Source: Acetobacter sacchari
GTDB lineage: Bacteria > Pseudomonadota > Alphaproteobacteria > Acetobacterales > Acetobacteraceae
Reading direction: 5' to 3'
Assembly (NCBI RefSeq): GCF_017377715.1
Contig: NZ_JAFVMF010000015.1
Span: 50,575-114,574, forward strand
DNA length: 64,000 nucleotides
The number at the start of each line of letters is the position of its first letter. Position 1 is the stretch's first letter. Both the position numbers and the translations under genes were made by a program. Under the pieces are notes generated by a model. It saw only the letters and a program-made list of their open reading frames with translations. It was not told the DNA's origin and searched no databases. Positions 27,010-35,721 of this stretch are shown here, piece after piece.

Positions 27010-28062
27010 TCAGGGAGCCGGGGCCGCCTGCGCACGCCAGCCGCTCATCTCGTTTCTGGCCAACGTCTCCAGCAGGTCGATCGCTTCGACGGCGTCATTC
27101 AGGCACGGAACAAGCGTCAACTCCTTGCCTCCCGCCTCCATGAATTCCTCACGAACCTCATTGCCGATTTCGTCCAGCGTTTCGATGCAATCCGCCATGA
27201 AGCCCGGCATGAGCACCGCGATGCGAGTCACGCCGCGCGCGGGCAACGCCGAGATGAACGGGGCCGTATAAGGCTCAAGCCATTTGGCCGGACCGAAGCG
27301 GGACTGAAAAGTCAGCGGCGCCTCGTCCTCATTCATGCTGAGGCTGGCGCGTAAAGCAGTGACCGTACGTTCGCACTCCTCTCGATACGGATCGCCCTTG
27401 CGCACGTATTCGTTTGGCAACCCATGAAAGGATGTCACCAGCATCTGCGGGCGCTCCGGCAACGCGGCGTACGCCGTGCGCACTGACTCCGCCAATGCGG
27501 CGATATACGCCGGATGATCTGCGAATGGCGGCAAGGTTCTAACCGCGGGCTGACGCCGCAACTTCATTAGATGGCGAAAAAGCTGATCGTTGGCGGTGGC
27601 TGTGGTCGTGGCGCTGTACTGGGGATACAGCGGCATCGCGACAATACGATCGCACCCTGCTCGCAGAAGTTCGTCGACCGCGCTTGCGACGGACGGCGTT
27701 CCATAGCGCATGCCCCACGCCACGACGATGTCCTCGTCCGCTGCGAAGCGCTGCGCGAGCCCCTCCGCCTGCGCGCGGGTGTAGACGCGCAGCGGGCTCT
27801 CATTCGACGAATTGTCCCAGATGCGGCGATAGGCCTCCGCGCTGCGCCGTGGCCGCGTCGTCAGCACGACGCCTTGCAGGATCGGCTGCCACAGCGCTGG
27901 CGGGGCTTCGATCACACGCCGGTCAGACAGGAACTCTGACAGATAGCGCCTGACACCGACGAAGGATGTGTCGTCGGGCGTTCCCAGATTGACGAGCAGG
28001 ATTCCGATACGCCCGGAGCCCTGCGGAGCGGCGGGCGCGTCATGCAGATGAATGAAGGTCAT
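27010..28062 (-). CDS. hemH: Ferrochelatase
   Basis: Inserts Fe2+ into protoporphyrin IX, the last step of heme synthesis, at the inner membrane. The 350-residue protein begins with GRIGILLVNLGTPD, then VAWGMRYGTPSV, MPLYPQYSATTTA, TSFHGLPNEYVRKGDPY (catalytic His) and PGFMADCIETLDEIGNE (catalytic Glu), all canonical. Located downstream of mutY and two small genes on the same strand. Heme demand fits the two b-type cytochromes and the catalase-like protein elsewhere in the window. Confidence 0.97.
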   Translation of the reverse strand: MTFIHLHDAPAAPQGSGRIGILLVNLGTPDDTSFVGVRRYLSEFLSDRRVIEAPPALWQPILQGVVLTTRPRRSAEAYRRIWDNSSNESPLRVYTRAQAEGLAQRFAADEDIVVAWGMRYGTPSVASAVDELLRAGCDRIVAMPLYPQYSATTTATANDQLFRHLMKLRRQPAVRTLPPFADHPAYIAALAESVRTAYAALPERPQMLVTSFHGLPNEYVRKGDPYREECERTVTALRASLSMNEDEAPLTFQSRFGPAKWLEPYTAPFISALPARGVTRIAVLMPGFMADCIETLDEIGNEVREEFMEAGGKELTLVPCLNDAVEAIDLLETLARNEMSGWRAQAAPAP

Positions 28063-28121
28063 GCTGCGTAATCTAGAGAGTTACGCGCGCCAGCGAAATC
28101 TTCCGACAGGAAATACTTGTG

Positions 28122-28277
28122 TCAGCGACGGCGGCGAACGCGCACCCTGATCGGCTCAGGCGTGACGGACGCAATACGCACAATCCACGCGGCGAGCGCG
28201 GACGTGGCTGCCAGCGCGAAGAACTCCACAGCGCCGACGGCGGAGGGAAACGACATGACGGAAGCCGGAACGGACAT
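28122..28277 (-). CDS. 51-residue single-pass membrane protein
   Basis: A small reading frame with a very good ribosome site, AGGAGAG six bases before the ATG. It encodes a Ser/Ala/Pro N-terminus, one hydrophobic helix (FFALAATSALAAWIVRIASV), and an Arg-rich end, VRVRRRR, so a positive-inside membrane peptide is likely. It lies 59 bases upstream of hemH in the same direction. No family recognised; it might be chance, but the ribosome site and the membrane pattern favour a gene. Confidence 0.55.
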   Translation of the reverse strand: MSVPASVMSFPSAVGAVEFFALAATSALAAWIVRIASVTPEPIRVRVRRRR

Positions 28278-28629
28278 TTCGAACTCTCCTGTCGTCTACG
28301 CCGCGCGCAGACGACCGCACCAGTTGTCTCCCGCAGCATGGACGCGCGACGCGCAGTCACGCAAGACAAAATTATCGACGCATTCGCTCACCCGACCCCA
28401 CGCATCGTAAAACAAGAAACTCGCAGATGGCTGCCGAGTGCTGGCATTCCGCCGCGTCTGGCCTACTTGGACCGACCAGAGCGCGCACCTTGCCAAACGT
28501 TTTAGTGCAGAGCTGGTTTGCGGATCACGCCGCACCCGGATCAGAGCGTCTCGCGACCATCGCTCGCACGGCGAATTGCGCCAGCTCAGCCGCCATCTTT
28601 GTCGCCAAGTGTTTTTTCGAATGGTCGGA
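28278..28629. other. Gap with no supported gene
   Basis: About 350 bases between the small membrane protein and the 212-residue hypothetical gene. Overlapping open frames on both strands are short and lack recognisable content. A leader or degraded gene is possible. Confidence 0.4.
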
Positions 28630-29268
28630 TCAGGCGTTTCTGCGCGCACTGAACGCCCTCTCACCATAGTCGCCGTAACGCGGCAGGAGCAGGGTGACAG
28701 CCTCCCCTTCAGCGACTGAACCAAGCTTGGCCAAAAGGGTCGACACACGTTCCAGAGGATAAACGCGGTCGGCCACGCGCACCCGAAAATCGGACTCGAC
28801 TGCGATATCTCCAAGCCTCTCGCCACCTTCATCGGCCAGCGCCACCCGACCCACGGAAAACAGCGCCCGACCAGCAGAGGCGGGCAACGGCGCGAATTTC
28901 GCCCAATTCGGGTTTGGAACGGGTCCGTAGGTGATCGCGCCGTCCGGCGAACTGGAAAGGAAGCCGCTTTTCCCGCTGTAGGGGCCGTCGGTATCGAGAA
29001 TTTGCAACGTAATCGTCGGCCCTGTCCCCAGCGCCGCCGCCACTTCAGGCAACGGCATCGGCGCAGAGCGTCGCTTCTCCAGAGAAAACGGACGCTCCCG
29101 ACAGTCAGGCCGCAGACGGAAGATCAGGCCGGGCGGGTCACCTCCGGCGTTGTGCGGCGACGTCGCTATCAGGCGATCGCTCACGGGGTCATGGTCCAGA
29201 AATCGACCGAACGCGTCCAAAAGCCAAATCTCGGGATCAGTCACGCGCCTGTTTCGGTCCGCTATCAT
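28630..29268 (-). CDS. Conserved hypothetical protein downstream of mutY
   Basis: A 212-residue soluble protein without signal or membrane segments. It has a beta-rich look, with PEIWLLDAFGRFLDHDPVSD near the start and TYGPVPNPNWAKFAPLPASA in the middle, and a C-terminal part AVTLLLPRYGDYGERAF. I do not recognise its family. It starts 69 bases after mutY, same strand, so it is likely in the mutY transcript. Confidence 0.68.
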   Translation of the reverse strand: MIADRNRRVTDPEIWLLDAFGRFLDHDPVSDRLIATSPHNAGGDPPGLIFRLRPDCRERPFSLEKRRSAPMPLPEVAAALGTGPTITLQILDTDGPYSGKSGFLSSSPDGAITYGPVPNPNWAKFAPLPASAGRALFSVGRVALADEGGERLGDIAVESDFRVRVADRVYPLERVSTLLAKLGSVAEGEAVTLLLPRYGDYGERAFSARRNA

Positions 29269-29337
29269 GCGTTTTCCCCTGCCGCCGGGCGGACATGGGA
29301 ACGCTCCCCGCCCGAAGCGACGTCCCGATCGTGCCGG

Positions 29338-30420
29338 TCAGCCTCCTTTTGTCATCGCAGTCATCGCATTTTCCAGACATTTAATCATTAATGACGACAT
29401 TCCTATGCGGGAAATATCTTCGCCGGACAGAAAGACGCCGTCGTCGTCGGTCGGGTTCAAAGCGACCGGGGAGCGAGCAGCGTAAAGATCGACGAACAAA
29501 GTGAAATGCGTGAACACATGCTTAACGCGTCCGGCAGGCGCCCAAGACAATTTGGACGACCGATCCTTCATCGGCCTGTATCCTGACGCCTCCTCCGCTG
29601 ACCAGGAGACGTCCCGCCAGGGAGCGCCAGGCATTTCCATCGTTCCGCCCAGCAATCCTTCTTCCGGGCGACGGCGCAGCAAGAAACGTCCCGACGGATC
29701 AACGAGCAGAAAATGCGCCCCGTATCGGGTCGGACGCTGCGCTTTGGGGGCCTTTCTCGGCAGATCGCCCTGTAATCCCTGCTGTCGGGCCGCGCACGCC
29801 TCATTCCATGGGCATGTCATACAGGCCGGGGTTCTGGGCGTGCAGACTCCGGCGCCGAGGTCGAATAACGCCTGCGCGAAGTCGGAAGGACGCGCCCGCG
29901 CCGCCTTCTCCCTATTCAGAGTGACCGCTTTTTTTGCGATGAGCGTACGAGCGGCTGGAAGCGGCGCCTCCACGGCGAACACGCGAGCCGCGATCCGTTC
30001 AACATTGCCATCGACAGGCACCACTGGCGCGCCAAAAGCGATCGCGGCAATGGCGGCTGACGTATACGCGCCGATTCCAGGCAGAGCGCGGAGCGAATCA
30101 ACGTCTCGGGGGAAGCGTCCCAACGCCGCGAGTTCCTGCGCGCAGCGATAGAGGTTGCGGGCCCGGGAATAGTACCCAAGGCCGGACCATGCTGCGAGCA
30201 CGTCGTCGAGCGGCGCGCGAGCCAGCGCCTCAACGGTCGGAAACCGCCCAAGGAAGCGATGGTAATAAGGTATGACCGCCGTGACGGTCGTCTGTTGCAG
30301 CATGACCTCGCTGATCCAGACGTGATACGGGTCGGCGATCGCGCCCGTAGGAGCACGCCATGGCAAAGAACGACGATGCGCGTCGTACCAGTCGAGAAGC
30401 GCAGAAGCAGGAGGCATCAC
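29338..30420 (-). CDS. mutY: A/G-specific adenine glycosylase
   Basis: Base-excision repair enzyme that removes adenine paired with 8-oxoguanine. The 360-residue protein has LLDWYDAHRRSLPWR, WISEVMLQQTTV (catalytic Glu), WSGLGYYSRARNL, the helix-hairpin-helix LPGIGAYTSAAI, VDGNVERI (catalytic Asp) and a [4Fe-4S] site CTPRTPACMTCPWNEAC. A C-terminal NUDIX-like domain (about residues 225-350) reads the oxidised base. Its start is 11 bases from the dciA start on the other strand, so the promoters overlap. Confidence 0.96.
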   Translation of the reverse strand: MMPPASALLDWYDAHRRSLPWRAPTGAIADPYHVWISEVMLQQTTVTAVIPYYHRFLGRFPTVEALARAPLDDVLAAWSGLGYYSRARNLYRCAQELAALGRFPRDVDSLRALPGIGAYTSAAIAAIAFGAPVVPVDGNVERIAARVFAVEAPLPAARTLIAKKAVTLNREKAARARPSDFAQALFDLGAGVCTPRTPACMTCPWNEACAARQQGLQGDLPRKAPKAQRPTRYGAHFLLVDPSGRFLLRRRPEEGLLGGTMEMPGAPWRDVSWSAEEASGYRPMKDRSSKLSWAPAGRVKHVFTHFTLFVDLYAARSPVALNPTDDDGVFLSGEDISRIGMSSLMIKCLENAMTAMTKGG

Positions 30421-30431
30421 GGAGTGAGCTT

Positions 30432-30914
30432 ATGAAGCCGGTCCGAAAAAGCGGCAAGGCTGCAGCCGCCGAAGCGCCTCCCCCGCGCGCCTACGCCGCG
30501 CGCAGCCTCTCTGCGCTGCTGCCAGGCGTGACGCGCCCTGCTTTTAAAAAGCGGTCGCCAGCCTCTGTACGACTCTTTCTGGAGTGGGACAGCGCCGTCG
30601 GCCCCGCCTACGGCGCCCGGACCGCGCCACAGAAACTTGCCGGAGGCACGCTCACCATCGCGTGTCAGGGGCCGGTGGCGATGGAACTGCAGCACATGCA
30701 AGCGACCCTGATCGACCGCATCAACGCCTGGAGCGGGCACACCCTCGTCGAGCGCCTGCGCCTCACGCAGAGCGTGCAGGCCGCGCCGCGCCAGTCGGGA
30801 GCTTCGAGAAAAACTCCCGCGCCTGCCCCGCTCTCCATACCCGAGATGCCCGAAGGACCACTACGCGACGCGCTGGAGGCTCTAGGAGGCCGCGTTCGCG
30901 CCAGACGCGGATAA
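30432..30914 (+). CDS. dciA: DciA-like DUF721 protein, replicative helicase loader candidate
   Basis: A 160-residue basic protein with a DUF721 core (about residues 20-110): ARSLSALLPGVTRPAFKKRS, RLFLEWDSAVGPAYGARTAP and LTIACQGPVAMELQHMQ, matching the alphaproteobacterial DciA layout. DciA loads DnaB helicase where DnaC is absent. ATG at 30432 (GGAG ten bases before) is preferred over 30360, which lies inside mutY. In many relatives a dsbA-type thioredoxin and smc follow; here a gene-poor stretch follows instead. Confidence 0.82.
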   Translation: MKPVRKSGKAAAAEAPPPRAYAARSLSALLPGVTRPAFKKRSPASVRLFLEWDSAVGPAYGARTAPQKLAGGTLTIACQGPVAMELQHMQATLIDRINAWSGHTLVERLRLTQSVQAAPRQSGASRKTPAPAPLSIPEMPEGPLRDALEALGGRVRARRG

Positions 30915-31131
30915 AAAAGCGCCGCGGCGCCACCATTACGCCACGTTCCGGCGTTTATACCACGCCGCGACAGGGATGCGTCAGCAGCGCAGTCCTATCG
31001 ATCAGTTATCAAACCATCACAAAACCATAACTTGGATTTTCTTACCCACGCCGCCTACACACACCAAAAGTTCCGGCCGCCGTTGGCCGAAGCTGGCAGA
31101 CGGCGCGACCAAGGCGCGCCGCGTAGAGCAA
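30915..31131. other. Gene-poor stretch after dciA
   Basis: About 217 bases before the tandem duplication. A short frame from 30976 ends inside the first repeat copy at 31173, sharing its last 12 codons with the frame that crosses the repeat junction. Nothing else is seen. Confidence 0.4.
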
Positions 31132-31663
31132 CTAGAAGTTTCATCACGGTCGCAATTTACCCGTCAGAGATAAAGACATGCCATCCTGCCCCCCGCTCAC
31201 TGTAACGCTGCATCGCCTTTCACGGTCCGACGCGTCATTCAACTGAGCGATTTGCGGAGATTATCATGGACACGGCCTCGACCGCTCTCGCGGACGCACG
31301 CACACTTTCCGACGTCACCTTTTTGAAGGACTGGCGTCACGCGTCCGCCCGTGACACAGCCCAACTTCTCAGAGCGAGCCTCCTCCGTCGCACAAATCTA
31401 GAAGTTTCATCACGGTCGCAATTTACCCGTCAGAGATAAAGACATGCCATCCTGCCCCCCGCTCACTGTAACGCTGCATCGCCTTTCACGGTCCGACGCG
31501 TCATTCAACTGAGCGATTTGCGGAGATTATCATGGACACGGCCTCGACCGCTCTCGCGGACGCACGCACACTTTCCGACGTCACCTTTTTGAAGGACTGG
31601 CGTCACGCGTCCGCCCGTGACACAGCCCAACTTCTCAGAGCGAGCCTCCTCCGTCGCACAAAT
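31132..31663. repeat. Perfect 266-bp tandem duplication
   Basis: Positions 31132-31397 and 31398-31663 are identical as far as can be read, head to tail, with no mismatch. The unit starts with CTAGAAGTTTC and ends with CGTCGCACAAAT. It contains a ribosome site and a complete start region of a small frame, so the frame is present twice. 266 is not a multiple of three, so the copies are out of frame with each other. A very recent event, or an assembly duplication, would explain the identity. Confidence 0.97.
31266..31439 (+). CDS. Small hypothetical protein, first copy of the duplication
   Basis: 57 residues, starting at ATG with GGAG eight bases before. The first 44 residues equal those of the second copy; then the frame crosses the duplication junction and ends with a different tail (LEVSSRSQFTRQR). 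The shared part is helical and charged (DVTFLKDWRHASARDTAQLL). No family recognised. If the second copy is the original, this one is a by-product of the duplication. Confidence 0.4.
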   Translation: MDTASTALADARTLSDVTFLKDWRHASARDTAQLLRASLLRRTNLEVSSRSQFTRQR

Positions 31664-31738
31664 CCTGAACTCGTCCGTCGAATTACACAGGAGACAACGC
31701 CGAACCCGCCCGCAAAACATCATAGTTCGTGCGGCTGA
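31532..31738 (+). CDS. Small hypothetical protein, second copy of the duplication
   Basis: 68 residues with the same ribosome site and N-terminal 44 residues as the copy 266 bases upstream, continuing through PELVRRITQETTPNPPAKHH to CG at the end. It is the more likely original form because it runs out of the repeat into unique sequence. Soluble, helical, Arg-rich; no family recognised. Confidence 0.45.
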   Translation: MDTASTALADARTLSDVTFLKDWRHASARDTAQLLRASLLRRTNPELVRRITQETTPNPPAKHHSSCG

Positions 31739-31842
31739 AGGCCCATCAGACAAGGCTATGGGGAGCGGTCGTTATTTGTTGACGCCGCCGCGGCGCGTCA
31801 TACAGAACTCGTCAATCGACGCGGCCTACCAAAACGCCGCAA

Positions 31843-31882
31843 AATCCGGCAAGCGTGTTACGCGTAACACGCTTGCCGGATT
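31843..31882. repeat. Perfect 40-bp palindrome
   Basis: Twenty bases are followed directly by their exact reverse complement, with the centre at ACGCGT (31860-31865) and no spacer. In RNA it would fold into a long hairpin; in DNA it could extrude as a cruciform. No T run follows, so it is not a classical terminator. Confidence 0.95.
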
Positions 31883-32202
31883 GCGTCTCGCGGCTTTCGC
31901 TACAACAAGTGGCGCCCATGTGTATCATGAGTTGAACATATGACCGCACCCGCATGCCGCAACGCAATGGTCGTTCAGGTGGTCCAGATCATGAGTTCGC
32001 CCGACATACGAACTGAAGTACCTTAGCGCCGCGCAGGGTTCCGTTTCTCTAGAGCGCACGGGCATTAACGCTCAAATTTCTCTGCGCTCATCGGAAAATT
32101 GTTATTTTTTAATCTATTAAAATTGCCTCAATTATATAAATTTTTTAAATTCTTCCTAACGTGTAGAGTAAATTTTCGCAATTTCCGCCTGCCCGGACTC
32201 CC
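31883..32202. other. AT-rich intergenic stretch
   Basis: About 320 bases, markedly AT-rich at 32100-32180 (long runs of A and T around ATTTTTTAATCTATTAAAAT), before the convergent end of the GGDEF-EAL gene. No gene seen. Confidence 0.5.
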
Positions 32203-34602
32203 TCAAAGCGCGCTTTCATGCGCTTTCAGAACCTTGGGAGCAGGCCTTCCGATATAATATCCCTGCATCAGAGAGCAGGCCCTGTCAGCGAGATAATCGA
32301 ATTGCTCATGCGTCTCTATTCCTTCGGCAACAATATCGACGCCCAGGCCACGGCCCAATGAGAGCACGGCGTCCACAATCGCCGCCGCCTGATTGTTCGT
32401 CAGCATGTCACGTATGAAGGATCGATCAATTTTTACCTTGTCGAAGGGGAAACGTCTCAGGTAGCTGAGGCTGGAATACCCAGTGCCGAAGTCGTCCATA
32501 ACGATTCCGACACCCGCAGCATGAACGCGGCGAAGGATTTCTATATTTTCTTCCTCCTGCTGCAAAAAAGTAGATTCAGTTATTTCGATATTTAACCTGC
32601 CGGCGCTCAGGCGTGTCTGACGAAGAGCCCGACCTATGACGTTCTCGATGTCTGACGTCTGAAACTGAACAGGAGAGACATTTACTGAAATATTCATGTC
32701 ATTTCCCCACGATGCAGCTTCCGCGCAGGCTGTGTCGATAACCCACCGCCCCAGATCACCGATCAGTCCATACTCCTCAGCTACACCAATGAATTCGTCC
32801 GGGGGAACGCGCCCGCGGATGGGATGCATCCATCGCACCAGAGCTTCGTAGCCCGTCACCCTCCTGGTCGCAGATTCGAGAATAGGCTGGTATTCCAAGA
32901 ACAACTCTCGACGCTCCAGCGCTAGTCGAAGCTCGCCCTCCATCTTCGCGCGTTTCTGAAGCGTCAGGTCAAAATTGTTGTCATAGGCCTTGATCGAACC
33001 CTTACCGCTCATCTTCGCCTGAAGAAGCGCGATGGCGGCATGATGAAGCATTGCGCTTTCGCTTGTCCAATCCACGCCACTCACGATCGCATAGCCGATG
33101 CAGGTGGACGTAATCGGCATACCCTCGCGCGCCGCCGCGAACTCATCCCGTAGCGCCCTTGCAATGGACGCTACGACCTCCTCCGCCGCTGCTTCATCCG
33201 GTGGCGCTACGCAAGCCACAGCGAATTCGTCTCCCGAAACTCTCGCAACGAGCGCCGAAGGCGGCGCCGCCCGATCGAGCGCACGTCCGACCTGACGAAG
33301 GACGGCGTCACCCACAGCATAACCTTGAGCTTCGTTGATCGCTTTGAAACGATCCACGTCAGCGAGAAGAAGGATGACGCTTGCACGCCTCTCCCTCGCT
33401 GTCAGAAGGAAGTCTCTTAAACGTGCAACCAGAGCGCTGCGATTGGCGAGGCCGGTCAGCAAATCCTGACTGGAGACGCTTCTTACCCGCTCCTCCGCCG
33501 CCTTGCGGGCGCGCAAATCGAGAACCGCGAGAACCGTGCGTCTCTTGCCCCGCCATGTCACGCTCCGGACGAACACCTCGACCGGGATTCTGCGCTTCCC
33601 TTCCCCGACGAGATTTGTCTCGTAACTGCGGTCCCGCTCATCCGACGCGACGAACGCGTTATCCAATGTCAGGTCGGGAAAACTGTCGGCAAGTTGTCCG
33701 GCTGCGGACTTCGACCACCCGGCGAGCCTGCGGAAAGCGCTGTTCGCGTCGACAATTCTCCCTTCGTCGACAATCAGCAACCCCTCCACCGTCGCCTCAG
33801 CGAATTCATGAGCGCGAGCATGTTCGTCCGCGATATCCCGTTTGCGTCGATATTCGCGCACACCGGAACAGAAGGCCAAAAGCAAAAACAAAAACGTCCC
33901 GACGCCGACCATATAGATAAGCGACACCGCGTCTTTGGAGGGCGGAGCGTCGCGCATCATTTCCATCGCAGAGAGAGACGGTGATGACAGCGCTGTGAAA
34001 TGCAGGCCCAGCACTCCCAGAACCCATGGCAGGGTCGAAAGCAGGCGAGCTGCGCCCTTGCGGCGGCGAAACATTATGACGCCGAGGTAAAAACCCACGA
34101 AACCCACAACAAGAGCGGCCACACCCCTTTGCGGAGAGGGGACGCAGCTGATCGCACCCTGCCCGGCCAGCAAGCCCACGAAGTGCATCCCGCCAACCGC
34201 AACCGTCATAAGCAGCCCGGAAACCGGGGACAGCGACTGTCGCGGCGCCCTCAACTCGACCCGCCAGGCTGCGGCGAGGGCCAGCACGACGAACACGGCT
34301 GACACGACTGTCAGCGTCAGATCGAACTTCACCCCCATGACCCCAACGCACCCGAGCATTGCAAGGAAATGGGTCGCCCAGACGCCAGAACCGGCGGTGA
34401 CGGCGGAAAAAAAACTTTTACGCGCGCGTTCACGTCCCCGCGACATGCGCGCGAGCCTCAGTTGCTGGCTTGCGAGCAACATCGAAAGGACGCACACACA
34501 GAGCGCGCACACCACGGCGCCAAGGCTCAGTATGAGCGCCGTGGCGTTCAGAGCGCTCTCGGCGCGTGCTCCGGCCATGTTCCAGACTTCCATGGGCGCC
34601 AA
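32203..34602 (-). CDS. MHYT-GGDEF-EAL cyclic-di-GMP enzyme
   Basis: A 799-residue inner-membrane protein that would make and/or break cyclic-di-GMP. The first ~260 residues are an MHYT sensor with seven hydrophobic helices and the repeated ATHFLAML, GMHFVGLL, GLHFTALS motifs (His and Met may bind copper, as proposed for the family). A PAS-like part (about 270-375) follows. The GGDEF domain has RVSGDEFAVA, a working variant of GGDEF, and the EAL domain has GYEALVRWMHP, NIEITESTF, MDDFGTGYSSLSYL, VKIDRSF and AEGIET, so phosphodiesterase activity looks intact. The start appears to be TTG at 34602 after AGAGG; ATG at 34593 is the alternative. Confidence 0.95.
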   Translation of the reverse strand: MAPMEVWNMAGARAESALNATALILSLGAVVCALCVCVLSMLLASQQLRLARMSRGRERARKSFFSAVTAGSGVWATHFLAMLGCVGVMGVKFDLTLTVVSAVFVVLALAAAWRVELRAPRQSLSPVSGLLMTVAVGGMHFVGLLAGQGAISCVPSPQRGVAALVVGFVGFYLGVIMFRRRKGAARLLSTLPWVLGVLGLHFTALSSPSLSAMEMMRDAPPSKDAVSLIYMVGVGTFLFLLLAFCSGVREYRRKRDIADEHARAHEFAEATVEGLLIVDEGRIVDANSAFRRLAGWSKSAAGQLADSFPDLTLDNAFVASDERDRSYETNLVGEGKRRIPVEVFVRSVTWRGKRRTVLAVLDLRARKAAEERVRSVSSQDLLTGLANRSALVARLRDFLLTARERRASVILLLADVDRFKAINEAQGYAVGDAVLRQVGRALDRAAPPSALVARVSGDEFAVACVAPPDEAAAEEVVASIARALRDEFAAAREGMPITSTCIGYAIVSGVDWTSESAMLHHAAIALLQAKMSGKGSIKAYDNNFDLTLQKRAKMEGELRLALERRELFLEYQPILESATRRVTGYEALVRWMHPIRGRVPPDEFIGVAEEYGLIGDLGRWVIDTACAEAASWGNDMNISVNVSPVQFQTSDIENVIGRALRQTRLSAGRLNIEITESTFLQQEEENIEILRRVHAAGVGIVMDDFGTGYSSLSYLRRFPFDKVKIDRSFIRDMLTNNQAAAIVDAVLSLGRGLGVDIVAEGIETHEQFDYLADRACSLMQGYYIGRPAPKVLKAHESAL

Positions 34603-34743
34603 GGGAACCTCTTGCAGAACCGATTCAAATCGCTTCGAAGATGGGCCCTGATCGTAACCTCGCCGTTAATATTCGCCGCACAAACGCGGCGGAACCTGTG
34701 AAGCGTCGCCAGACGCCCACCGAAGCAGTTCGCCGGAGACCTG

Positions 34744-35721
34744 ATGGTTAATAGCCCCGAATATCACCCGCAGATTCTGATACGCGGCGCAGGCGTCGCA
34801 GGCCTAGTAACGGCCGTCACTCTGGCGCGACGCGGCGCTTGGGTGACGCTGGTGGAAAGCGGCGCGAAGATCGGCTCCGGCGCGTCATGGCTCGCGGGCG
34901 GAATGCTCGCGCCATGGTGCGAAGCCGAATCCGCCCCCCCTAAAGTGACGGATCGTTCACTGGGCTCGCTCTCCTGGTGGAGTGAAAACGTTCCGGATGT
35001 CGCATCGAACGGCAGCCTCGTCCTCGCCCCGGCGCGCGACACCGGCGAAATTTCCCGATTCGCCCGACGCACGAGCCATTTCCGTGAGGTCACCGCTCCG
35101 GAGATCGCCGCATTGGAGCCAGATCTGGCCGACCGGTTCGCACGAGGGCTTTTCTTTCCGGATGAAGGCCATCTTGACCCGCGTCAGGCCCTGCCCGCTC
35201 TCGCCGAGCAGCTGATTATGCTTGGCGGGCGTGTACTCACGGATCACGAAGCGGCCGCTTTTACAGATGCATTTGACTGGGAGGTCGATTGCACCGGCCT
35301 CGCAGCGCGCCGGGAAATCCCCGACTTGCGCGGCGTACGTGGCGAAATGATCCTGCTCCGTTGCCCCGATGTGACGCTCAGCCGCCCAGTCCGCCTGCTG
35401 CATCCGCGTATCCCGATCTACATCGTTCCCCGTGCGAACAACATTTTTATGGTCGGTGCCACGATGATCGAGAGCGAAAACGGCGGCCCCATGACGCTCC
35501 GCTCGATGAGCGAGTTGCTGAACGCCGCGTGGGTGTTGCATCCGGCTTTCGCCGAAGCGGAAATTTTGGAAATGGGGGCGGGACTGCGCCCGTCCTATGT
35601 CGACAACATGCCTGCGGTGACACGAAACGGACGCAAAATACAGGTCAACGGTATGTACCGTCACGGCTATTTGCTTTCACCCTGGCTGGCTGGCGAGGTC
35701 GCAAACATGGTGTTCGGCTAG
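34744..35721 (+). CDS. thiO: FAD-dependent glycine oxidase-like protein (ThiO)
   Basis: A 325-residue FAD-binding amino-acid oxidase of the DAO family. The dinucleotide-binding motif is at the N-terminus (RGAGVAGLVTAVTLARRG), then GASWLAGGMLAPWCEAE, a ThiO-type substrate-side segment, and the C-terminal YVDNMPAVTRNG and GMYRHGYLLSPWLAG. In thiazole synthesis ThiO turns glycine into the imine used by ThiG. No thiS, thiG or thiC is nearby and no TPP-riboswitch motif was found upstream, so the thiamine role is less sure. It stands alone, divergent from the GGDEF-EAL gene. Confidence 0.82.
   Translation: MVNSPEYHPQILIRGAGVAGLVTAVTLARRGAWVTLVESGAKIGSGASWLAGGMLAPWCEAESAPPKVTDRSLGSLSWWSENVPDVASNGSLVLAPARDTGEISRFARRTSHFREVTAPEIAALEPDLADRFARGLFFPDEGHLDPRQALPALAEQLIMLGGRVLTDHEAAAFTDAFDWEVDCTGLAARREIPDLRGVRGEMILLRCPDVTLSRPVRLLHPRIPIYIVPRANNIFMVGATMIESENGGPMTLRSMSELLNAAWVLHPAFAEAEILEMGAGLRPSYVDNMPAVTRNGRKIQVNGMYRHGYLLSPWLAGEVANMVFG

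Noticed and set aside
31505..31753. 82-codon minus-strand frame in the duplication
   Set aside because: No start site or family pattern; the opposite strand has the better ribosome site.
34603..34743. Possible TPP riboswitch before the thiO-like gene
   Set aside because: The conserved CUGAGA and the second-stem text were not found in the 141 bases.
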